A DNA stretch of 64,000 nucleotides from Acinetobacter pittii ANC 4050 (GCF_000399685.1 NZ_KB976987.1:988804-1052803), one strand, 5' to 3'; shown: positions 45,347 to 56,100, numbered from the stretch's first letter. Made by a program: numbers and translations. Notes: generated by a model not told the origin, from the letters alone.

Positions 45347-47230
45347 ATGCTAAATCGAAAACCAATTAATATTTTGGTCACCTATATTAAAAAACCTAAT
45401 ATTAATGGTTTTCGTTCTTTGGTTGAGCAAGCTATAAAAGAAGTAGATTCTGATGAAATTGATTTGGTGGAATGCCATATTTCTGATGTACAAGATGTTG
45501 CTCAAACCTTAGTAGAAAATGGCTGTCAGATTCTTCTTTGTACGGGAGCCACAGCAAGTTTTCTACAAAAGAAATTAAATATTGATATACAGGTTATTCG
45601 AACCGGAACTTTTGATGTTATTCAGGCTATATCAAATTTAAAACAATATAAGCGCATCGCTTTGGTTGGGAATACGTCTACTGTCGATCTTGAAAATTAT
45701 TCGGATATTTTTGCTTTAGACATACAACAATTTAACTATGACTCATATTTAGATGCCAAGAAAACCATTCATTTAATTAAGAAGCAAGGCTTTGACGCCA
45801 TTATTGGTTCGCCTGTTGCAGTAGAGCTGGCACTGAATGAAAATCTAGTCGGGCACTTAGCCATTAGTGTGCCATCTTTAAAAGACTTGCTGCAAAATGC
45901 CTTACGTACCCTTGAAAAGATTCGCAGAGAACAGTATTCAACTTTGCGTTTAACCGAGATCTTTAACCATTTAAATGAAGGCATTTGTTTTATCACAAAA
46001 CAAAAAAAGATTTCTTTAATTAATAACTCCATGAGTGCTTTACTCGAAAAAGATCCTTCAGATGTTTTGAACAAATCTGCTTTAGAAATTTTTGAAGGAT
46101 TAAACTTTGATATCGACCAAGAAAACAGTCATCAACTCGTTCAATTTAAAAATTTAAAACTTGCTGTATATATTTCCAAATTAAAAAATGACTACATAGA
46201 TGGCTATATCTTAAGAGTGCAGGAACTAAACGCATTAGAGCAGTCTAATAGTCAGTTTAGAAAGGTTTCATCAAAGAATTTTAATACAAGATATACCTTT
46301 GACCAGATCTTGACGCAAAATCCCAATTTTCAACAAATCATTAAGTTATCAAAAGCATATGCAAAAACTGATAGTACCATTCTCATTACAGGTGAAAGTG
46401 GTACAGGTAAAGAGGTTTTAGCACAAAGTATTCATAACCATAGCAGTCGTTATAAAGCACCATTTGTTGCAATCAACTGTGCATCTTTTCCAGAAAGCTT
46501 GTTAGAAAGCGAGTTATTTGGTTATGAAGAAGGTGCCTTTACTGGAGCGAAGAAAAATGGGCGTATTGGCCTCATTGAAGCGGCTCATACGGGTACGCTT
46601 TTTTTAGATGAAATTGGAGATATGCCATTACATCTACAAACTAGATTTTTACGAGTCTTACAAGAAAGACAAATTAACCGCTTAGGCTCAGTGGTGAGTC
46701 ATCATTTAGATATACGTGTGATTGCTGCAACTCATGCGAACTTAGAAGAGTTAGTACGAAATGGAACCTTTCGGGCAGATCTCTACTATCGTTTAAATAT
46801 TTTAAGAGTGTATACGCCGTCTTTAAAAGAACGAAAAGAAGATATCTTGTATTTAGCAAATTCCTTTCTAGAGAAATATAGAAAATCATTAGATGATTTG
46901 CCAAATATTTTACAGAAGGCTTTTTTATACTATTCTTGGCCGGGCAATATCCGTGAACTTGAAAATATTGTTGAAAGAATCAATGTGCTGTTACAGCTTG
47001 ATCAGGAAATTTTAACTCCAGAATTTTTAAAGCAACAATTACCAGAGCTATTTCAGCCGCAAATAAATCAAACTGCACAACCTTTATTAAAAGAAGTAAA
47101 GGTAAATCAGGAATTGAGTCTAATTGAACAAATACTTGCCGAAGTAGATGGCGATTTAGACCTTGCTGCACAAAAACTTGGAATTAGCCGGACTACATTG
47201 TGGCGTAGAATGAAGTTAATAAATAATTAA
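45347..47230 (+). CDS. sigma-54-dependent activator with PrpR-type sensor domain
   Basis: 627 aa. N-terminal ~190 residues are PrpR_N-like (ILLCTGATASFLQKK, KRIALVGNTSTV, GFDAIIGSPVAVELA). A PAS-like segment covers ~205-300. The AAA+ core has Walker A GESGTGKEVLAQSIH, GAFTGA for sigma-54 contact, GTLFLDEIGD (Walker B) and FRADLYYRLN. The C-terminal Fis-type HTH reads LAAQKLGISRTTLWRRM. LvaR of P. putida is also a sigma-54 activator. It lies within the cluster and probably acts through ATTTCA-N4-TGAAAT sites on the promoters at 41284 and 47307. Confidence 0.9.
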   Translation: MLNRKPINILVTYIKKPNINGFRSLVEQAIKEVDSDEIDLVECHISDVQDVAQTLVENGCQILLCTGATASFLQKKLNIDIQVIRTGTFDVIQAISNLKQYKRIALVGNTSTVDLENYSDIFALDIQQFNYDSYLDAKKTIHLIKKQGFDAIIGSPVAVELALNENLVGHLAISVPSLKDLLQNALRTLEKIRREQYSTLRLTEIFNHLNEGICFITKQKKISLINNSMSALLEKDPSDVLNKSALEIFEGLNFDIDQENSHQLVQFKNLKLAVYISKLKNDYIDGYILRVQELNALEQSNSQFRKVSSKNFNTRYTFDQILTQNPNFQQIIKLSKAYAKTDSTILITGESGTGKEVLAQSIHNHSSRYKAPFVAINCASFPESLLESELFGYEEGAFTGAKKNGRIGLIEAAHTGTLFLDEIGDMPLHLQTRFLRVLQERQINRLGSVVSHHLDIRVIAATHANLEELVRNGTFRADLYYRLNILRVYTPSLKERKEDILYLANSFLEKYRKSLDDLPNILQKAFLYYSWPGNIRELENIVERINVLLQLDQEILTPEFLKQQLPELFQPQINQTAQPLLKEVKVNQELSLIEQILAEVDGDLDLAAQKLGISRTTLWRRMKLINN

Positions 47231-47262
47231 TTTCAAAATTGAAATTTTTTCAAAAAAGAAAA
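47230..47262. promoter_or_regulatory. upstream activator site(s) for the acyl-CoA synthetase promoter
   Basis: A perfect ATTTCA-AAAT-TGAAAT (47230-47245) is followed by a weaker copy at 47247-47262 (9 of 12 arm bases), centres 17 apart, 61 bases before the sigma-54 element. The tandem layout mirrors 41208-41241. The first site starts at the activator's own stop codon. Confidence 0.65.
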
Positions 47263-47306
47263 ATAATAACTTGTAATAAGTTTTTGAAAATAATAATAAA
47301 AATATT

Positions 47307-47322
47307 TGGCACCATAGTTGCA
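47307..47322 (+). promoter_or_regulatory. sigma-54 promoter of the acyl-CoA synthetase/symporter unit
   Basis: TGGCACCATAGTTGCA matches the -24/-12 consensus TGGCAC-N5-TTGC at every fixed base. It is 52 bases before the synthetase ATG, giving a leader of about 40 bases. Confidence 0.88.
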
Positions 47323-47374
47323 TTGACTCATATAAGCATCTGAATCAGTTGCTAAATTGTGTGAGGAAATAAGA

Positions 47375-49009
47375 ATGACGAATGGATTAATGATGCATTG
47401 TAATTTAAATATTACTTCAATAATGCAGCATGCTTTGACAGTTTATGCAGATCAAGAAATTGTATCCTTAAAGGCAGATGGGGTCACTAAGCATCGATAT
47501 ACATATAAAGATGCTTTCGGGCGAGTTGCTCAGTTTGCCAATGTATTAAATCGATTAGGTGTAAGTCCTGATGCTAAAGTCGGAACAATGGCATGGAACT
47601 CATATCAGCACTTTGAATTACATTATGCCATCCCATGTACGGGAAGAATTTATCATACAATTAATCCTAAATTGGCAGCTGAACAATTAATTCAAATTAT
47701 CAATTCTGCTCAAGATGAAGTACTTATTATTGAGCCTGATTGTTTAGCATTGCTTGATTCTATTTATGAAAATATAAAGCCAGTCATAAAGCATTTTATC
47801 GTGCTAGGCGATCCTAATAGAGATCTACAAGCAAAATTTGATTTTATGTTTTATGAAGAGATCATTGCTTCAGAACAGCCTGAATATGATTGGCCAGATA
47901 TTCCGGAACAACGTGCAAGTGGACTTTGCTATACATCTGGTACAACAGGTGATCCCAAGGGTGTTCTTTATTCACATCGTAGTACGGTATTACATGCGTT
48001 AATACTCGCTATGCCAAATGCGATTGGCTTAACGCATGACAGCTGTATTATGCCATTGGTGCCTCTTTATCATATTAGTGCATGGGGAATGCCATTTAAC
48101 GCCGTTTTATCTGGGGCAAAAATTGTTTGGCCTCATTCATTTGCCGGTCAGACTGAGAAAATTTTCAATTTGATCCAATCAGAGCACGTCGATATTTCTA
48201 TGGCTGTTCCTACCATCTGGAATTCTTTTAAAAATTATCTTGAAGATCACCATATTTCATCAGTCAGTTTAAAACGTGCGATTTCTGGTGGCTCCGCTGC
48301 ACCATATTCGCTAATTGAGTCCTTGAGCCAATATGGCGTTGCTGTTGAAAATGCTTGGGGAATGACTGAAACCAGTTCAATGGGAACTTGTAATCGATTA
48401 GATCAAATCAAAAACAATATTGAAACTCAATCGATTAAGTGCGGTAAACCTATCTTTGGCCTTCAAATGAGATTACGTGATGAGAATCATAAACTACTTC
48501 CTCACGATGGTGTTCATGAAGGCATTTTAGAAGTAAGAGGACATACGATTGCTGAGCAATATATTAATCAGCCTAAAACCTTAGATGAAAATAATACATG
48601 GTTTGATACAGGAGATATCGCGTGCATAGATGAATATGGATATATGCATATTACAGACCGTGCCAAAGATATGATTAAGTCAGGAGGAGAGTGGGTAAGT
48701 AGTGTTGAAGTCGAAAATGCAGCAATGGGGTATGAAAAAGTTGCTGAAGCCGCTGTTATTGCTGCCAATCATCCAAAATGGGGTGAACGCCCACTTTTAA
48801 TATTAGTGCCAAAATCTCCACAACAAATTATTGAACATGAGGAAATTGTAGTTTTCCTATCCTCTAAATTACATAAATGGGCCATTCCTTCGGCAACGAT
48901 ATTAGTAGAAGAAATACCTCATACACCGACTGGAAAAATCAGTAAAAAGATATTGAGAGAACGGTATCACGACTATTTCATCAATAGTGCTTTTGCTGAA
49001 TGTAAATAA
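47375..49009 (+). CDS. AMP-binding acyl-CoA synthetase, LvaE-like
   Basis: 544 aa from ATG 47375 (GAGGAAATAAGA upstream). P-loop-like motif [58 protein letters not shown] and the catalytic-Lys end TPTGKISKK: complete for the family of medium-chain acyl-CoA ligases. It would activate the carboxylic acid substrate before the reductase, kinase and dehydrogenase steps, as LvaE does for levulinate. Separate transcription unit with its own sigma-54 promoter, with the symporter genes downstream. Confidence 0.85.
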   Translation: MTNGLMMHCNLNITSIMQHALTVYADQEIVSLKADGVTKHRYTYKDAFGRVAQFANVLNRLGVSPDAKVGTMAWNSYQHFELHYAIPCTGRIYHTINPKLAAEQLIQIINSAQDEVLIIEPDCLALLDSIYENIKPVIKHFIVLGDPNRDLQAKFDFMFYEEIIASEQPEYDWPDIPEQRASGLCYTSGTTGDPKGVLYSHRSTVLHALILAMPNAIGLTHDSCIMPLVPLYHISAWGMPFNAVLSGAKIVWPHSFAGQTEKIFNLIQSEHVDISMAVPTIWNSFKNYLEDHHISSVSLKRAISGGSAAPYSLIESLSQYGVAVENAWGMTETSSMGTCNRLDQIKNNIETQSIKCGKPIFGLQMRLRDENHKLLPHDGVHEGILEVRGHTIAEQYINQPKTLDENNTWFDTGDIACIDEYGYMHITDRAKDMIKSGGEWVSSVEVENAAMGYEKVAEAAVIAANHPKWGERPLLILVPKSPQQIIEHEEIVVFLSSKLHKWAIPSATILVEEIPHTPTGKISKKILRERYHDYFINSAFAECK

Positions 49010-49036
49010 TGATCTACATAAAAAAGGATTTTTTAT

Positions 49037-49348
49037 ATGAAGTATTCTCAGGAAGCAAACATCGTCTTAGATACTAAATTTAAAAAGATGGTGAAGCAAA
49101 GAAACCGATTCGCTGTTTTTTTAAGTTTAATCGTACTTAGCATTTATTTTATTTTTATGGGAACAGCCACATTTCGACCTGAGTTGCTTGCAATGCCATT
49201 AGAAGCAAGCAAGGTCACAGTTGGTTTGCCTATCGCTGCAATTGTTATTGTATCAAGCTGGCTAATAACCGGCTTATATATCTTCATTACAAATCAATAT
49301 TTTGACAAACAAAAAGAAAAATTAAGAAAGGAATACCGTTATGAATAA
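49037..49348 (+). CDS. DUF485 small membrane protein (YjcH-like)
   Basis: 103 aa with two membrane spans (about 24-46 and 58-84), the usual form of DUF485 proteins such as YjcH that precede ActP-type symporters. The end motif [22 protein letters not shown] (20 of these residues are typical: WxVxxLYxxxAN-like) is recognisable. It overlaps the symporter start by 8 bases and is probably an accessory subunit. Confidence 0.82.
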   Translation: MKYSQEANIVLDTKFKKMVKQRNRFAVFLSLIVLSIYFIFMGTATFRPELLAMPLEASKVTVGLPIAAIVIVSSWLITGLYIFITNQYFDKQKEKLRKEYRYE

Positions 49349-50993
49349 ATATATAGCTTTTACCATGCTCGCTTTACTTAGCTCGGGTGCTTGGGCGGCT
49401 CCAAGTGAGCCAAGAAACTGGACTGCAATCATCATGTTTGCATGCGTAGTTGGTATTTCATTGCTTATTACCTTTAAAGCTGCCAAGAAAACCGTATCAA
49501 AAGAAGATTTTTATACGGCTGGTAATGCAATTTCTGCTAAACAAAATGGTCTGGCAATTGCTGGAGACTACATGTCGGCATCAACCTTACTTGGTATTTC
49601 AAGTATGGTTTTCTTCAAAGGTTATGATGGCTTTATCTATGTGACTGGCTTTTTTGTTTGCTGGCCCATTTTAACTTTCTTGATGGCTGAGAGACTGAGA
49701 AACCTTGGAAAATATACTTTTGCCGATATTGTCTCGTACAGACTAGATCCGCAAAGAACGCGTATTTTAGCAACTTGTGGCTCGCTCATCGTGGTGTGTT
49801 GCTACTTAATTTTGCAAATGGTGGGAGCAGGCCAGCTTATTAAATTACTGTTTGGATTAGATTATAAAATTGCTGTCATTCTTGTTGGCTGTTTAATGCT
49901 GGTATATGTCATTTTTGGAGGAATGCTTGCTACAACGTGGATACAGATTGTTAAAGCAATTCTTTTACTCTTTGGTGGAACAGTTTTAGTATTTCTGGCA
50001 TTTAAAGCATTTGGTTTCAGTCTAAATAATATGGCTACGTCAGCCGTTAATGCACATAAACTTGGACAAAAAGTCTTAGAACCAGGACCAATGCTATCAA
50101 ACCCAATTAATACGTTATCTATGTCTATCGGTTTAATTTTTGGTTTAGCAGGTTTACCACATATTCTTATGCGCTTTTTTACAGTACCAAATGCTGCTGA
50201 AGCACGCCGTTCAGTATTTTACGCTTCTGGCTATATTGGATATTTCTTTATTGTAGTCTGTATTTTAGGTTTGGCTTCAATCGCTATAGTAGGCACTAAT
50301 CCACACTATTTTGTAGATGGACAATTAGGTGGTGACCTCATTGGTGGTAGTAATATGGTTGCGATGCATCTAGCAAAGGCGCTTGGTGGAAATTTATTAC
50401 TTGGCTTTTTATCTGCTGTAGCATTTGCAACAATCTTGGCGGTTGTTGCTGGTTTGGCATTGGCTGGAGCTTCAGCAATTTCTCATGATTTATTTCAAAA
50501 AGTCATTAAGAAAGGCAAAGCAACTGAAAAACAAGAAATGATTGTATCTCGTCTTTCTGTCGTAGTTTTAGGTGTGATCGCAATAGCATGTGGAATCTTA
50601 TTTGAAAAAATGAATATTGCTTTCTTAATGGGTCTCACGTTCGGTATTGCTGCTTCAGCTAACTTTCCTGTACTTATTCTTTCTATGTATTGGAAAGATT
50701 TGACCACTCGAGGAGCTATATATGGTGGTTTTACAGGGATTATTTCTGCAATTATTTTCGTAGTTTTATCTCCGACAGTTTGGGTTGGAGTATTAGGGCA
50801 TGAAAAAGCCATATTTCCATTTGATAATCCTGCATTATTTTCAATGCCATTAGCATTTTTGGTCAGTATATTCTTTTCATTAACCGATAAAAGCGCTAGA
50901 GCTGTGCTGGATAGACAAGGATTTGAATTACAGGTTGTACGTTCTGAGCTAGGAGCGCAGCAAAGTATAGTAGATAAAATTCCTTTACATTAA
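49341..50993 (+). CDS. SSS-family monocarboxylate symporter (ActP-like)
   Basis: 550 aa, the length of ActP. N-terminal signal-like segment ending WAAPSEP, then about 13 spans. Characteristic pieces: [29 protein letters not shown] (first part shown is ActP-like), [50 protein letters not shown] and AISHDLF. Expected to take up a short organic acid with Na+ or H+, supplying the synthetase upstream. Last gene before a clear terminator. Confidence 0.88.
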   Translation: MNKYIAFTMLALLSSGAWAAPSEPRNWTAIIMFACVVGISLLITFKAAKKTVSKEDFYTAGNAISAKQNGLAIAGDYMSASTLLGISSMVFFKGYDGFIYVTGFFVCWPILTFLMAERLRNLGKYTFADIVSYRLDPQRTRILATCGSLIVVCCYLILQMVGAGQLIKLLFGLDYKIAVILVGCLMLVYVIFGGMLATTWIQIVKAILLLFGGTVLVFLAFKAFGFSLNNMATSAVNAHKLGQKVLEPGPMLSNPINTLSMSIGLIFGLAGLPHILMRFFTVPNAAEARRSVFYASGYIGYFFIVVCILGLASIAIVGTNPHYFVDGQLGGDLIGGSNMVAMHLAKALGGNLLLGFLSAVAFATILAVVAGLALAGASAISHDLFQKVIKKGKATEKQEMIVSRLSVVVLGVIAIACGILFEKMNIAFLMGLTFGIAASANFPVLILSMYWKDLTTRGAIYGGFTGIISAIIFVVLSPTVWVGVLGHEKAIFPFDNPALFSMPLAFLVSIFFSLTDKSARAVLDRQGFELQVVRSELGAQQSIVDKIPLH

Positions 50994-50997
50994 ACAG

Positions 50998-51022
50998 AAA
51001 AGCCCACGAAAGTGGGTTTTTT
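50998..51022 (+). terminator. terminator after the symporter gene
   Basis: AAAAGCCCAC, loop GAAA, GTGGGTTTTTT; five GC-rich pairs extended by A-T pairs and a T run, right after the stop. Confidence 0.85.
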
Positions 51023-51528
51023 ATGGCAACTCATAAAGATAGTGAGTGGCATAGCTCACTAGGGTAAATTAAGAATTAATGACAATTTTAGAGAAAGCTT
51101 CCTAGAGAATTATTCTGGTTAAGATTAGAAATAGGGTTAACCCAATTTAAATGGTTAACAGTGTCACAGCTTGGTAAGTTGCTTGAGCAACAGATACAGT
51201 TGTGAGTAAGCTCAGAATTCAGTGCAGTAAAGAATAAAACAGCGTAGCAGCAACATAGAGAGTGAAGCCTTATATATGGTAGGTTTCCAAATATCTTATT
51301 TAACTTATGTTCACCTAGAATCTAATTCACAATTAAATTTATGTTTAATAAACAATAAATTTAATTACTTAGGGCATTAAAATTATAACTTATAAAATAT
51401 TTAGTTCATGAACCTAGCTATGAATACATATTTTCCTACTAAAAAGGTCTTAAGAATAGACTAAATTTGTCTAGGAGAGTGGTGGCAGTCCACCACTAAT
51501 TAAAATGCTGAGGCTAGGGTTTTGATGG
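51023..51528. other. intergenic region with a repeat copy and a hairpin, no gene
   Basis: No supported gene in ~500 bases. It holds one copy of a 27-bp sequence (51291-51317, core ACTTATGTTCACCTA) that recurs at 52983-53009 with four differences. A perfect 8-bp hairpin AGTGGTGG-CAGT-CCACCACT (51478-51497) lies just past the VF530 gene's stop and may end its transcript. Confidence 0.5.
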
Positions 51529-51765
51529 CTACGATTTCTGTTTGGCTTTTTGGCGTAAGACATACAAATATAAGTTTTCTACTTTTTCACGTGCCCATGG
51601 TGTGGTACGTAAGAATCGCAATGATGATTTAACACTTGGATCTATACAAAAACATCTAATTTCAATTTTACGACTTAAGCCCTCAAAGCCACCGTAGTAA
51701 TCCAATAACTCATCCAAAATGTCAGCAAGTTTTTTGCCATGTAAAGGGTCATTGGAGGTGTTCAT
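51529..51765 (-). CDS. VF530 family small DNA-binding-like protein
   Basis: 78 aa. NDPLHGKKLADILDELLDYYG, IRCFCIDPSVKSSLRFLR and TPWAREKVENLYL match the VF530 (DUF2132) family very well; its founding member from Vibrio has a reported compact helical structure and was proposed to bind DNA. Single gene on the minus strand, last typical chromosomal gene before the AT-rich island on the right. Confidence 0.88.
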   Translation of the reverse strand: MNTSNDPLHGKKLADILDELLDYYGGFEGLSRKIEIRCFCIDPSVKSSLRFLRTTPWAREKVENLYLYVLRQKAKQKS

Positions 51766-51919
51766 AATAGATCAACCATATTTTGGGAGACCATCATTAT
51801 AACCTGAGCGAGTTGAAATAGGTCAGCATCACAAGGCTTATGCATCAAAGCCATGATTGCATAAGCCTTTCGAGTAGCGATCTGATTTCTGCATAACTTA
51901 TATCATGTTACTTGGAATA

Positions 51920-51962
51920 CTCAGCAACGTGAATTATGATCGTAGAGATTCAGGTTGCTGAG
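51920..51962. other. 9-bp perfect hairpin left of the island
   Basis: CTCAGCAAC (51920-51928) pairs with GTTGCTGAG (51954-51962) across a 25-base loop, inside the ~300-base gene-free stretch 51766-52067. It may be a small RNA, a recombinase arm site or chance. Its right arm touches the direct repeat starting at 51962. Confidence 0.35.
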
Positions 51963-52015
51963 CTGTGGCAACAAACAGTGTTGTGTAGGCTACAGTCTTA
52001 GATATTCTATTTAAC
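51962..52015. repeat. direct repeat flanking the deaminase gene, left copy
   Basis: About 54 bases (GCTGTGGCAAC ... GGCTACAGTCTTAG ... ATATTCTATTTAAC) recur at 52944-52996 with roughly eight differences and one gap. The two copies bracket only the deaminase gene. The 3' end of this copy runs into the dif-like sequence at 52009. Confidence 0.7.
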
Positions 52016-52037
52016 ATAAAATGAAGTTATGCGACAC
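52009..52037 (+). other. degenerate dif-like sequence at the left end of the island
   Basis: ATTTAACATAA (52009-52019) is identical to the XerD arm of the dif at 63820. After seven bases (AATGAAG; dif has six) comes TTATGCGACAC, similar to a XerC arm. It has the same orientation as the right-hand dif, as expected if the 11.8 kb between them entered by recombination at dif. The seven-base spacer and imperfect XerC arm leave real doubt. Confidence 0.4.
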
Positions 52038-52067
52038 AATGACTTTTATTGATACATTAAGGTTGCT

Positions 52068-52877
52068 ATGCAAAAAAAATATTCAAGATCAGATTTTATG
52101 AGATTAGCAATAGAAGAGCACCTTAAATGTAAACAGTTTCCTAGAGTGGGAGTTGTGGTTTCAAAAGATGGTATTTTATTAGCCACAGGTTATCGAGGAG
52201 AGACTAGCAATGTTCATGCTGAAAGAGTCGCTCTAAGAAAATTACAGTCAGAGGACATACAAGGAGCTACAGTTTATACAACCTTAGAACCTTGTGTTGC
52301 ATTGCATGATGAACAACAAATAGAGTCCTGTGCTGATTTATTAATAAATTCTGGTGTAAAAGAAGTTGTGATAGGGGTGTTAGATCCAAATGGTACGATA
52401 TATTCGCAAGGTTTTAGAAAGTTATTGGAAAACAATATAAATGTTAGTTTTTTCAATAGAAGACTCAGGCAGGCAGTAGAAGAAGAGACTTTTGAATTTG
52501 GAGATATTGGAAAAATTATTGGCTGCGGAAAAAGAAGAATACCTGTTGTTGGTAGTGGAATTGAGCTTAAGGTTCAGTTTAGCGAACAAGATACTAGAAC
52601 AATTAATATTCGGTGGAATACTTTGCAATTTCGCTCAGGTTGTGTAGATCTTCTAAGTGACGATAATGGCGGTGTAAGATATGCCTCTGGCGCTAGAGCT
52701 TTTAGTGATATTACTGATCCTATGGTTTTTAGATTCGAAAGCCACGTTGCGAGAATGCGAAAGGGTATGATTGCCATTGTTAAACCAAAAAACTCAACAT
52801 TTTATGTTCTCATAGAACTTATTGAAATTTTTGAAAATGATATCCTTTTTAAATGGGAAGTCCGTAATGATAGATAA
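52068..52877 (+). CDS. RibD-like deaminase with unrecognised C-terminal domain
   Basis: 269 aa. Residues ~1-125 form a cytidine/RibD-type zinc deaminase: SNVHAERVAL (HAE) and YTTLEPCVALHDEQQIESCADLL (only PC and the later C bind zinc), then VVIGVLDPNG. Unlike RibD there is no reductase domain. Residues ~150-269 look beta-rich (IELKVQFSEQDTRTINIRW, FRFESHVARMRKGMIAIVKP) and are unknown to me. It lies alone between two direct repeats at the edge of the island; nucleotide-depleting or base-modifying deaminases are common in phage defence, but a role here is inference. Confidence 0.7.
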   Translation: MQKKYSRSDFMRLAIEEHLKCKQFPRVGVVVSKDGILLATGYRGETSNVHAERVALRKLQSEDIQGATVYTTLEPCVALHDEQQIESCADLLINSGVKEVVIGVLDPNGTIYSQGFRKLLENNINVSFFNRRLRQAVEEETFEFGDIGKIIGCGKRRIPVVGSGIELKVQFSEQDTRTINIRWNTLQFRSGCVDLLSDDNGGVRYASGARAFSDITDPMVFRFESHVARMRKGMIAIVKPKNSTFYVLIELIEIFENDILFKWEVRNDR

Positions 52878-52901
52878 AAAGTTCTAAAGTCTTAATAAAA
52901 A

Positions 52902-52930
52902 AGAATCCACGCTATCTAATGGTGGACTCT
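52902..52930 (+). terminator. terminator after the deaminase gene
   Basis: AGAATCCAC and GTGGACTCT pair with one mismatch around an 11-base loop, preceded by an A run. Similar to the hairpin at 13660-13689. Confidence 0.55.
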
Positions 52931-52943
52931 AGTCCGGTACTAA

Positions 52944-52996
52944 GCTGTAGCACCAACAGCGTTGTTTAGGCTACAGTTTTAGATATTCTATTTTAC
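52944..52996. repeat. direct repeat flanking the deaminase gene, right copy
   Basis: Second copy of 51962-52015 (GCTGTAGCACC ... GGCTACAGTTTTAG ... ATATTCTATTTTAC). Its end overlaps the 27-bp motif shared with 51291-51317. The rest of the 310-base gap 52878-53187 is AT-rich, presumably carrying the helicase promoter, with no other gene. Confidence 0.7.
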
Positions 52997-53187
52997 TTAT
53001 GTTTACCTAAAAAATTAGTTTATAATTCTAAGTTTTTAAATTTCAACAATTTATCTAATTTTTTAAGATTTGTGTTAATAATATTCATAAATATAACTTA
53101 TTACTTTAGTAAAGAAGCATGTATTGTATACTATACGTAAACATAATTTTATGATAAAAATATAATAAAACAGCTACTTAAAAAATT

Positions 53188-56100
53188 ATGATTACAGAAA
53201 TTAACCATTTGATAAATGAAAAGCTTAGAGCATGTCAACGAATCAGCATAGATACAATAAAACTGTATTTGCAATCAGACTCAGAGAAATCTTGTCTTAT
53301 TAGTCTTCCGACAGGGGCCGGAAAAAGTGGTGTTATTTGTACAGTTGGCCATTTTAGTACTTTTGAAAAAATTTTAGTTGTTACTCATAGAAGGGCTGTA
53401 TGTGATCAATTGTATAAGCAATTGAAAGGTAAATTTTTTGAAAAAATATTATTTGAAGAAGAAAATCATAAGCAATTTCTCACTAAAAAGATTTTTAACC
53501 AAATCAATGAAGTTGAAGAGAATGGAATTTATTGTACCACCTTTCAAAAAATTATAAGTTTAAATGAAGACGAGTTAGCAGCCCTAGAAACTACATTTAA
53601 CCTCATACTAATTGATGAAGGGCATGCAGAACCATCCCCTAAATGGGGAACTGCAATCAGAGCATTAAAAGCAAAAAAAGTAATAATTACAGCAACACCA
53701 TATCGAAATGACCTATTTAGCTTTGATATAGATGCTGAACATAGCTATATTTACACCTATAAACAGGCGATAGATAATCAAGTAATTGTTTCACCTAAAT
53801 TTGAGACTATTTCTATATCTCAATCCAATGAGAATATTAATGAAGATACTGATTTTTCTCAAATTTATAATAAATTAAATACTATTAAAGAATTACAGCC
53901 CGATGCTGTCTGCATTATTAAATGTAAGGAATTTAGTGATATTGAAAAATATTTCTTAAAATTTAATCAATCTTTTAAGACGGTTGCAATTCACGAGCAA
54001 TTCAAAGATAAAGATATTGATAATACGTTTAGTTATGTACCAGCAGACCTTGCTGAACTAGGTTATGAAGTTCTAATTCACCAACGGAAATTGGATGAGG
54101 GGATTGATATACCTGAAGCTAAAGTTTTAATTTTGACTTATCCTGTTGGTAGTGGAAAAGAGCTTGTACAAACTGTTGGCAGAGTAGTAAGAATATATCA
54201 AAATTATCAGCCAACAGTTTTAGAAATATCCACTGAAAGCAATAATCATTTATGGAAAAATTATCTTGAATTTGATGATTATATTTCCAATGCAGAATCA
54301 GCAAAACGTTTTTTAAATACATTAGATACTGCTCTTTTGGTAGATAATTATCTCGAAGTTTTTCCTGAACATAGTTATTTTGATTCTTGTTATCGGAAAA
54401 AATTTAATTTTAAGGATTTTGATCCTCTTACTTCTTTAGAAATTCCTCTTGCATCAGTCTGTTTTTATTATAAATTGAACAATTTTAGTTTGAATGATTG
54501 CATTGATAAGCTTTATTGGGAGTTTAGTAGGGAAGGTGCTTTAACTAAGTATGATGTTGAATCAGGTGTTATTACATCTGTTTGTTTTAATAATTCTAAA
54601 TTTCTTAAAGATAGCTTGTTTTTTGAACCATCTTTAGAAATTATGATAATAAAAGAAATAGGAGACATTATTTCTATTTTTGATAGCAGAGGTAGAAAGT
54701 TCAATCACAGAGATGATCTAAAAATTGGTAGAACTATTGATTTAGAAAAATTATTTAGTGTAATAGCTGAAACAGAGAAGACTAGAACAAAACAAGCTAA
54801 TACAAGAGCACTTCAACTTAGCCAAAATCGGCCTGAAGGTATATTACTTAAAAGCTCTGATCTAGAGGCAATTAATCATTCTCAAGCTAATTCGGCATAT
54901 GCAGTTACAACTGCAGTAGTATCAAATATTAATGAAAGCGATAAGGTTACCTCTTCTTATTATTTGGGTGTCGGGTCTGGACGAATATGTGATCAAAAAA
55001 AGAGTAAATTTACTTATGAAAGATTTATTGAGTGGCTGGATCAAATAAACATAGCTTTTATGAAAAACCAACCAACCAAAAGTCGTTTTCTAAACTCTTT
55101 TGCGCAAGCTATAGATGAAGCACCTGAAGAAGAACCTATATCTTGTATATTGGATTTTTCAGAAATTATAGGCACCATAGAAGTGCACTATAATAATTGT
55201 ATACAGCAAATAGATAATACTTTTATCTATAAAAAATATACAAAAGGAATTTCTTTTTTTAATTTTTATTTTATTTCTAATGATAAATATAATGTTTATT
55301 TACCTACTAATAATTTAAATGGTCTTATAACATTTACTTTTGATGAAAAAAAGGGGCTAATAGCACATGGTGTTGGTGATATAGCTTTCTTTATTGATGG
55401 TATTGAAATAAATATTAATGAAATTTTTAATAACAAAACTGTGAAATTATTATTTAAAGATGGAACAACTTTTTTATACGGCTCATTTTACAAACACAAA
55501 CTTCCTGTCGAAAGAAGCCAACTAAATCATAATATCATAAACAACATAATTCCATTAGATTGTTTGTTAGCTAAAGATATGACGGAAAAAGATGAGGATA
55601 ATTTATCAATTAATTCCTTTGGAAATAAGTCAATTTTCTATTTAATAGATCAAATGTCCAATGTTAGAAATCCACATGTTAGTCTAAATAGTTTAGGTCA
55701 ATTTTTTCAATATCTACCGAATATAGATCTAATGTTATGTACAGATATGGGGACTGAACCAGCAGATTTTATTTTATCTTCAAAAGATAAGGTTATCTTC
55801 GTTCATGTCAAATGTGGAGATAGTTCAATATCTCCACAATCTTCAGCTGGTGCTCTTTGTTTAGTTGGTGGTCAAGCTCTAAAAAATCTACACTTCTTAT
55901 TGAATAGTAGCCCTTCAAGATACGGCAATATTACAAATATTCGTGGAGCATGGCCTGCACCAAGCGGTAATAAGCATAAAATTTGCCTTAATAGTCGTAT
56001 TCGATTGTTCAATAAAACATTTGATCTTACCCATTCCTTAGATGATGTAATCGAAACAATTGACAAGCGTAGACAAGATCCATTAGTACGTAAAGAAATA

